Assembly: GCA_038206355.1 (NCBI GenBank)
Contig: JBBRAY010000022.1
Location: 1 to 58,104, forward strand
Direction: 5' to 3'
DNA length: 58,104 nt
DNA from: JAPLDB01 sp038206355
Lineage (GTDB): Bacteria; Bacteroidota; Bacteroidia; AKYH767-A; 2013-40CM-41-45
Every line of letters begins with the position of its first letter. Position 1 is the stretch's first letter. Position numbers and translations under genes: made by a program. Shown piece by piece: positions 54,926 through 58,104 of the stretch. Under the pieces are notes generated by a model that had not been told where the DNA came from, made no database searches, and saw only the letters and a list, made by a program, of their open reading frames with translations.

Positions 54926-55969
54926 CTAAAATTCAACGCTTACTACAAATTGATCTTTTTCAATGATCTTCCCGATGGGACTTAGGGCGCATAAAATTTT
55001 TTCTTCCTGCATCAATTTCTGAAATTTTTCTAATGAGTCAGTTGAAAGTGCAACCAGTAATCCCCCACTCGTCTGTGGATCACAAAGCGAAATAAACTCC
55101 GGTCCGTTTATCCCTTTTACTTTTTTCTCATAGGCATTCCAGTTCCTGTAGGTGTTATCAGGAAAAATAAACTGCTTCATATATGTTTCAACTCCGGGAA
55201 TCAATGGAATGTTCTTATAGTCCAGTTTAGCGGAGCAGTTACTTCCTTCTGCCATTTCGATAAGATGCCCGAGCAATCCGAAACCGGTAATATCTGTAAG
55301 GGCATGAACACCTGTCATTGCTCCGAGCTTCTCTCCTACCTTGTTTAAAGTTGTCATCAATTGAACAGCAGCAGCCACATTAACTTCAGACGCCTTTCCT
55401 CTTTTCATTGCAGAAGAAATAATGCCGGTACCAATCGGTTTCGTAAGAAAAAGTAAATCTCCGGGTTGAGCAGTATTATTTTTTTTCAGGTGACTTTGTT
55501 GAACCAGTCCATTCACACTCAATCCAAAAAATGGTTCAGGAGAATCAATGCTGTGCCCACCGGCCAATGGGATATTGGCTTCCTCACAAATTTTTCTTCC
55601 ACCGGCAATGATTTGTTGCGCAACTTCAACAGGCAATTTATCAACCGGAAATCCAAGTATGGCAGTCGCAAGAATTGGTTTACCTCCCATAGCATAAACA
55701 TCACTTAATGCATTGGTGGCAGCGATACGGCCAAAGTCAAATGGATTATCAACGATAGGCGTAAAAAAATCTACCGTACTAATGAGGTATTGCTCGGTTC
55801 CGGAAAGCGCATAGACTGCAGCATCATCATTGGATTCATAACCTACGATCAGGTCTTTGAATTGTTTTCTTGTCCCGTCCTGATGCAATATTTTTTCCAG
55901 TACGGCAGGTGCTATTTTACAACCACAACCTGACCCATGACTGAATGCTGTGAGTTTTATTTCATCCAT
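54926..55969 (-). CDS. selD: selenide, water dikinase (selenophosphate synthetase)
   Basis: Protein of 347 residues. The catalytic N-terminus SHGSGCGCKIAP has Cys, not selenocysteine, at the key position and the essential Lys. It also has DDAAVYAL, DFFTPIVDNPFDFGRIAATNALSDVYAMGG and a C-terminal QTSGGLLVAL. It makes selenophosphate from selenide and ATP. Its neighbour SelU uses selenophosphate, and no selA/selB is present here, so selenium may serve only tRNA modification in this segment. It ends 75 bp from the convergent partner gene. Confidence 0.96.
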   Translation of the reverse strand: MDEIKLTAFSHGSGCGCKIAPAVLEKILHQDGTRKQFKDLIVGYESNDDAAVYALSGTEQYLISTVDFFTPIVDNPFDFGRIAATNALSDVYAMGGKPILATAILGFPVDKLPVEVAQQIIAGGRKICEEANIPLAGGHSIDSPEPFFGLSVNGLVQQSHLKKNNTAQPGDLLFLTKPIGTGIISSAMKRGKASEVNVAAAVQLMTTLNKVGEKLGAMTGVHALTDITGFGLLGHLIEMAEGSNCSAKLDYKNIPLIPGVETYMKQFIFPDNTYRNWNAYEKKVKGINGPEFISLCDPQTSGGLLVALSTDSLEKFQKLMQEEKILCALSPIGKIIEKDQFVVSVEF

Positions 55970-56050
55970 CTATTTTACAAATAACGTTTCTGTTAATTTT
56001 AATATTATCTGCGACCAATCAGGCAAATTAAAACTTACAATTGATTAGAG

Positions 56051-57112
56051 CTAATTCGTGAAATTCGTGGCCTGATTTATTATAGGACTCATCGCGGCTT
56101 CAATCACCCTTCCGGCAATATATCTGCTAGCATCGTTTTCTTTTACTTCAATTAAATGCATCGGAGCATTCCTGGTATCATTTCCAAACTGATACGCTTT
56201 GTCGTAGTAGTTTAAAATCTCCTCAACCCACTTCTCTTTATCTCCATTGCGAAGGGCTTCTATCGATTCTGACGTCCTCAATCCACCGAGGCGCTTGCTT
56301 AGTTTCTGAGTATTTTCAACCAGGTCGTCAACAGGAAAATTACCATACTCGTTCAGGATCCGTTTCATCCGCATCTCCTTGCTCATACCTATTTCTATTA
56401 CCGGTGAATTTCTAATGGCCTCATAAATTTTGGGCGGGAGTAAAATTGGACCGATGGTCATACTTTCATTTTCAAGAAAAAGGATTTTATCGCTGTCAAC
56501 ATTCATCCACTCCTGTGCAAGCATATTCTGAAACATCTCATTGCGCGGCTGTGGTGGCATTCCTAAAGCACCAAAGGCCGAACCACGATGTGAAGCAAGC
56601 GTTTCCAGACAAATGACCTGCTCACCCATCTTTTTTATTTCGTTCAGCACTTCCGTTTTTCCGCTTCCTGTTTTACCTCCGACCACGACCACTTTTCTTG
56701 GTTGTATCAAAATTTCAAGAACATGGTTGCGATAAGCTTTGTAGCCGCCCTTCATGATAAAGGTTTTGAATCCGCCCATCTCCAACACCCAACTCATAAT
56801 GCCGCTGCGCATTCCACCACGCCAACAATAAAGCATGACGTGTTTTTCTTCTGTCAGTCTTTTTACCTTGCGGATAAAATCAGAAAACCTTTCGCCCACA
56901 AGATCAAACCCCTTCAATACCGCAGCGTCCTTTCCATTGCTTTTGTATGTGATGCCAACTTGCTTTCTATGGTCATCATTGAGCAAAGGAATATTAATGG
57001 CTCCCGGCATGTGCCCTTGTACAAATTCCTTTTCACAGCGCACGTCGAGAAGCACCAACTTATCGCTGAATTGTTTTTGAATGAACTGTGGCGCGATGAG
57101 GATATCGGACAT
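56051..57112 (-). CDS. selU: tRNA 2-selenouridine synthase
   Basis: Protein of 353 residues with an N-terminal rhodanese domain carrying the catalytic Cys in YCWRGGMRSGIM (about residue 96) and a C-terminal P-loop ATP domain (VVGGKTGSGKTEVLNEIKK, about 140). It replaces sulfur of 2-thiouridine with selenium at the wobble position of some tRNAs, using selenophosphate. It lies 81 bp before SelD on the same strand. The rhodanese start (LDVRCEKEFVQGHMPGAINIP) is intact. Confidence 0.96.
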   Translation of the reverse strand: MSDILIAPQFIQKQFSDKLVLLDVRCEKEFVQGHMPGAINIPLLNDDHRKQVGITYKSNGKDAAVLKGFDLVGERFSDFIRKVKRLTEEKHVMLYCWRGGMRSGIMSWVLEMGGFKTFIMKGGYKAYRNHVLEILIQPRKVVVVGGKTGSGKTEVLNEIKKMGEQVICLETLASHRGSAFGALGMPPQPRNEMFQNMLAQEWMNVDSDKILFLENESMTIGPILLPPKIYEAIRNSPVIEIGMSKEMRMKRILNEYGNFPVDDLVENTQKLSKRLGGLRTSESIEALRNGDKEKWVEEILNYYDKAYQFGNDTRNAPMHLIEVKENDASRYIAGRVIEAAMSPIINQATNFTN

Positions 57113-57233
57113 GAATGAAGAAGATAAGTTAGAAGTTAGAAGTTAGAAATCTCAAGCGGGGAATTACAAATAATAATTCTGAATCCTATATGAACCAGGA
57201 ATCAAATATTACATTTACTTCTTAAATATTAAC

Positions 57234-58104
57234 TTACTTTTTAAACGGATTCAACTTATTCAACTCGTCCTTCGCTTTTTTCTCTGCAGCTTTTTTGGCG
57301 CTGTCCTGCGCGGCTTTTACTTTGGCTTCAGCTTCTTTCTTCAACCGATCTGCTTCCTCCTGTGCTTTTGCTTTTCCCTCATTCAACTTTTTCTCTGCAT
57401 CAGATTTCAGTTTATCAGCTTCTTCTCTTGCCCGCGCTTCAGCTTCCGCTTTTTTCTTTTCAAACTCTGCGGCAGCTGCGGCTTTCAAATTGTCAACGGC
57501 TTTTGCGCCGACGCTGCTCAGGTCTGTGGATATTTTCGGATTAGACGTTGTCCCGCCGATCTTTACAGCTACAGGGATGTTATCGCCTGCACTGATGTTG
57601 ACACCCTTGCTATTGGCCTGACTGATGAAATTATTCAGTACACTGTTTGCCGCACTTCCAAATGATGCACGTGGAATATTCATGTTCATGGTGTAATCAA
57701 GCGTCTGGTCAAATCCATTGCTGCCGCTGATCGTCGTTTTTATTCCGGCAAGCGTGATATCAAACGGCTGTACGAAGAGTCGCCCATTGCTAAACATGAA
57801 TGATACGTTCACCACAGGGATGGTCATTTTTTTAAGCTGGTCCATTTTAAGTACGTCTCCGACTTTCTCAAATATGTTGCTGCCGGAAACCACAATGTTG
57901 GAGGTAGTAAGTTTTCCTGCGCCATTCAGGGTATTCATCACGAGATTCATTTTATCATCCATGAAAGATTTCATTTTTAGTCCGGCGGAAAATTTCCCAG
58001 CGCAGGATTTCACAATGGGAGCCATTTTCTCAACGGTAGAAAAAGTAGAAGTAGTTTTCTGCAGGTCGAAATCACTGATGTTGAAATCAAATGATATTTC
58101 AGGC
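57234..58104 (-). CDS. AsmA-like C-terminal domain protein (N-terminus outside window)
   Basis: The frame remains open to the right edge (about 289 codons visible), so the gene begins further right. The visible part has AsmA-C-like beta-strands (KMNLVMNTLNGAGKLTTSNI, LTTSNIVVSG, VNVSFMFSNGRLFVQPFDI, TISGSNGFDQTLDYTMNMNI) with the family pattern SNPKIS. A long Lys/Glu/Ala coiled coil (AAAAEFEKKKAEAEARAREE and on) ends in NPFKK. AsmA/TamB-type proteins span the cell envelope and are linked to phospholipid and outer-membrane assembly. The Met at 58025 is internal. Confidence 0.85.
   Translation of the reverse strand, partial: PEISFDFNISDFDLQKTTSTFSTVEKMAPIVKSCAGKFSAGLKMKSFMDDKMNLVMNTLNGAGKLTTSNIVVSGSNIFEKVGDVLKMDQLKKMTIPVVNVSFMFSNGRLFVQPFDITLAGIKTTISGSNGFDQTLDYTMNMNIPRASFGSAANSVLNNFISQANSKGVNISAGDNIPVAVKIGGTTSNPKISTDLSSVGAKAVDNLKAAAAAEFEKKKAEAEARAREEADKLKSDAEKKLNEGKAKAQEEADRLKKEAEAKVKAAQDSAKKAAEKKAKDELNKLNPFKK

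Overview
The window looks like a chromosome segment from a Bacteroidota bacterium (Chitinophagales/Sphingobacteriales-like). The base composition is AT-rich, promoters carry a TAnnTTTG-type -7 box, Shine-Dalgarno signals are poor, and the families present (cyclic-glucan synthase-like giant protein, DUF6799 Met-rich protein, DUF389, TM2/DUF2752 proteins, CheB-CheR-PAS-kinase hybrids) are typical of that phylum. I see no rRNA, tRNA, CRISPR array, phage or insertion sequence. The assignment is by eye only.

Layout. (1) 1-2570, minus: universal stress protein (Usp), TerB-like protein, small membrane protein and a PRC-barrel protein cut by the window edge, probably one operon. (2) 3082-16007, plus: transketolase, ribose-5-P isomerase B, phosphoglucomutase and a 2897-residue NdvB-like cyclic beta-glucan synthase, overlapping or nearly so. 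(3) 24467-16075, minus: small protein, glucose-6-P isomerase, HAD phosphatase, 6-phosphogluconate dehydrogenase, G6P dehydrogenase, a frameshifted polyphosphate kinase 2, then a flavin reductase, a ferritin stub and 6-phosphogluconolactonase. With (2) this is nearly a whole pentose-phosphate/glucose-phosphate module. (4) 24849-28779, plus: CheB-CheR-PAS-kinase-receiver hybrid broken by a frameshift. (5) 36065-28876, minus: P-type cation ATPase, zinc alcohol dehydrogenase, lone receiver, Met-rich protein, HMA protein, acidic protein, OsmC and DUF302 proteins. (6) 37199-39824, plus: TsdA-like thiosulfate dehydrogenase and a SorAB-like sulfite dehydrogenase, all predicted lipoproteins. (7) 51193-40016, minus: M48 protease, DUF389 and two MscS channels with a Crp/Fnr regulator, NTF2-like protein, second Crp/Fnr regulator, GNAT-nitrilase fusion, Usp, ribosome hibernation factor, a reductase pseudogene and a steroid-reductase-like membrane protein. 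(8) 51359-58104: TM2/DUF2752/DUF4870 operon, a histidine kinase with a look-alike partner, SelD and SelU for selenouridine tRNA, and an AsmA-like protein running off the edge.

The main discovery is a promoter architecture shared by five transcription units, plus one degenerate copy. It consists of AATGTGTGAAT, one base, ATGTAA, 15 bases, RTGTAA, exactly 22 bases, and a KAnnTTTR -7 box. The two ATGTAA half-sites always start 21 bp apart. It drives the Usp operon, the transketolase-NdvB operon, the Pgi-Gnd-Zwf-PPK2 operon, the Met-rich/HMA genes and the alcohol dehydrogenase/receiver pair, with the degenerate copy before the flavin reductase/6-phosphogluconolactonase genes. This implies one unknown activator (AraC-like geometry) coordinating stress proteins with sugar-phosphate metabolism. 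It resembles in logic the DosR regulon or the low-oxygen-activated locus of Burkholderia. Further right, two FNR-type palindromes (TTGAY-N4-RTCAA) lie beside two Crp/Fnr genes and precede the GNAT-nitrilase/Usp/HPF operon and the NTF2-like gene. Several genes are decayed or frameshifted: ppk2 with three homopolymer shifts, the CheB-CheR hybrid, a reductase with two in-frame stops, a ferritin stub and a TPR-protein remnant.
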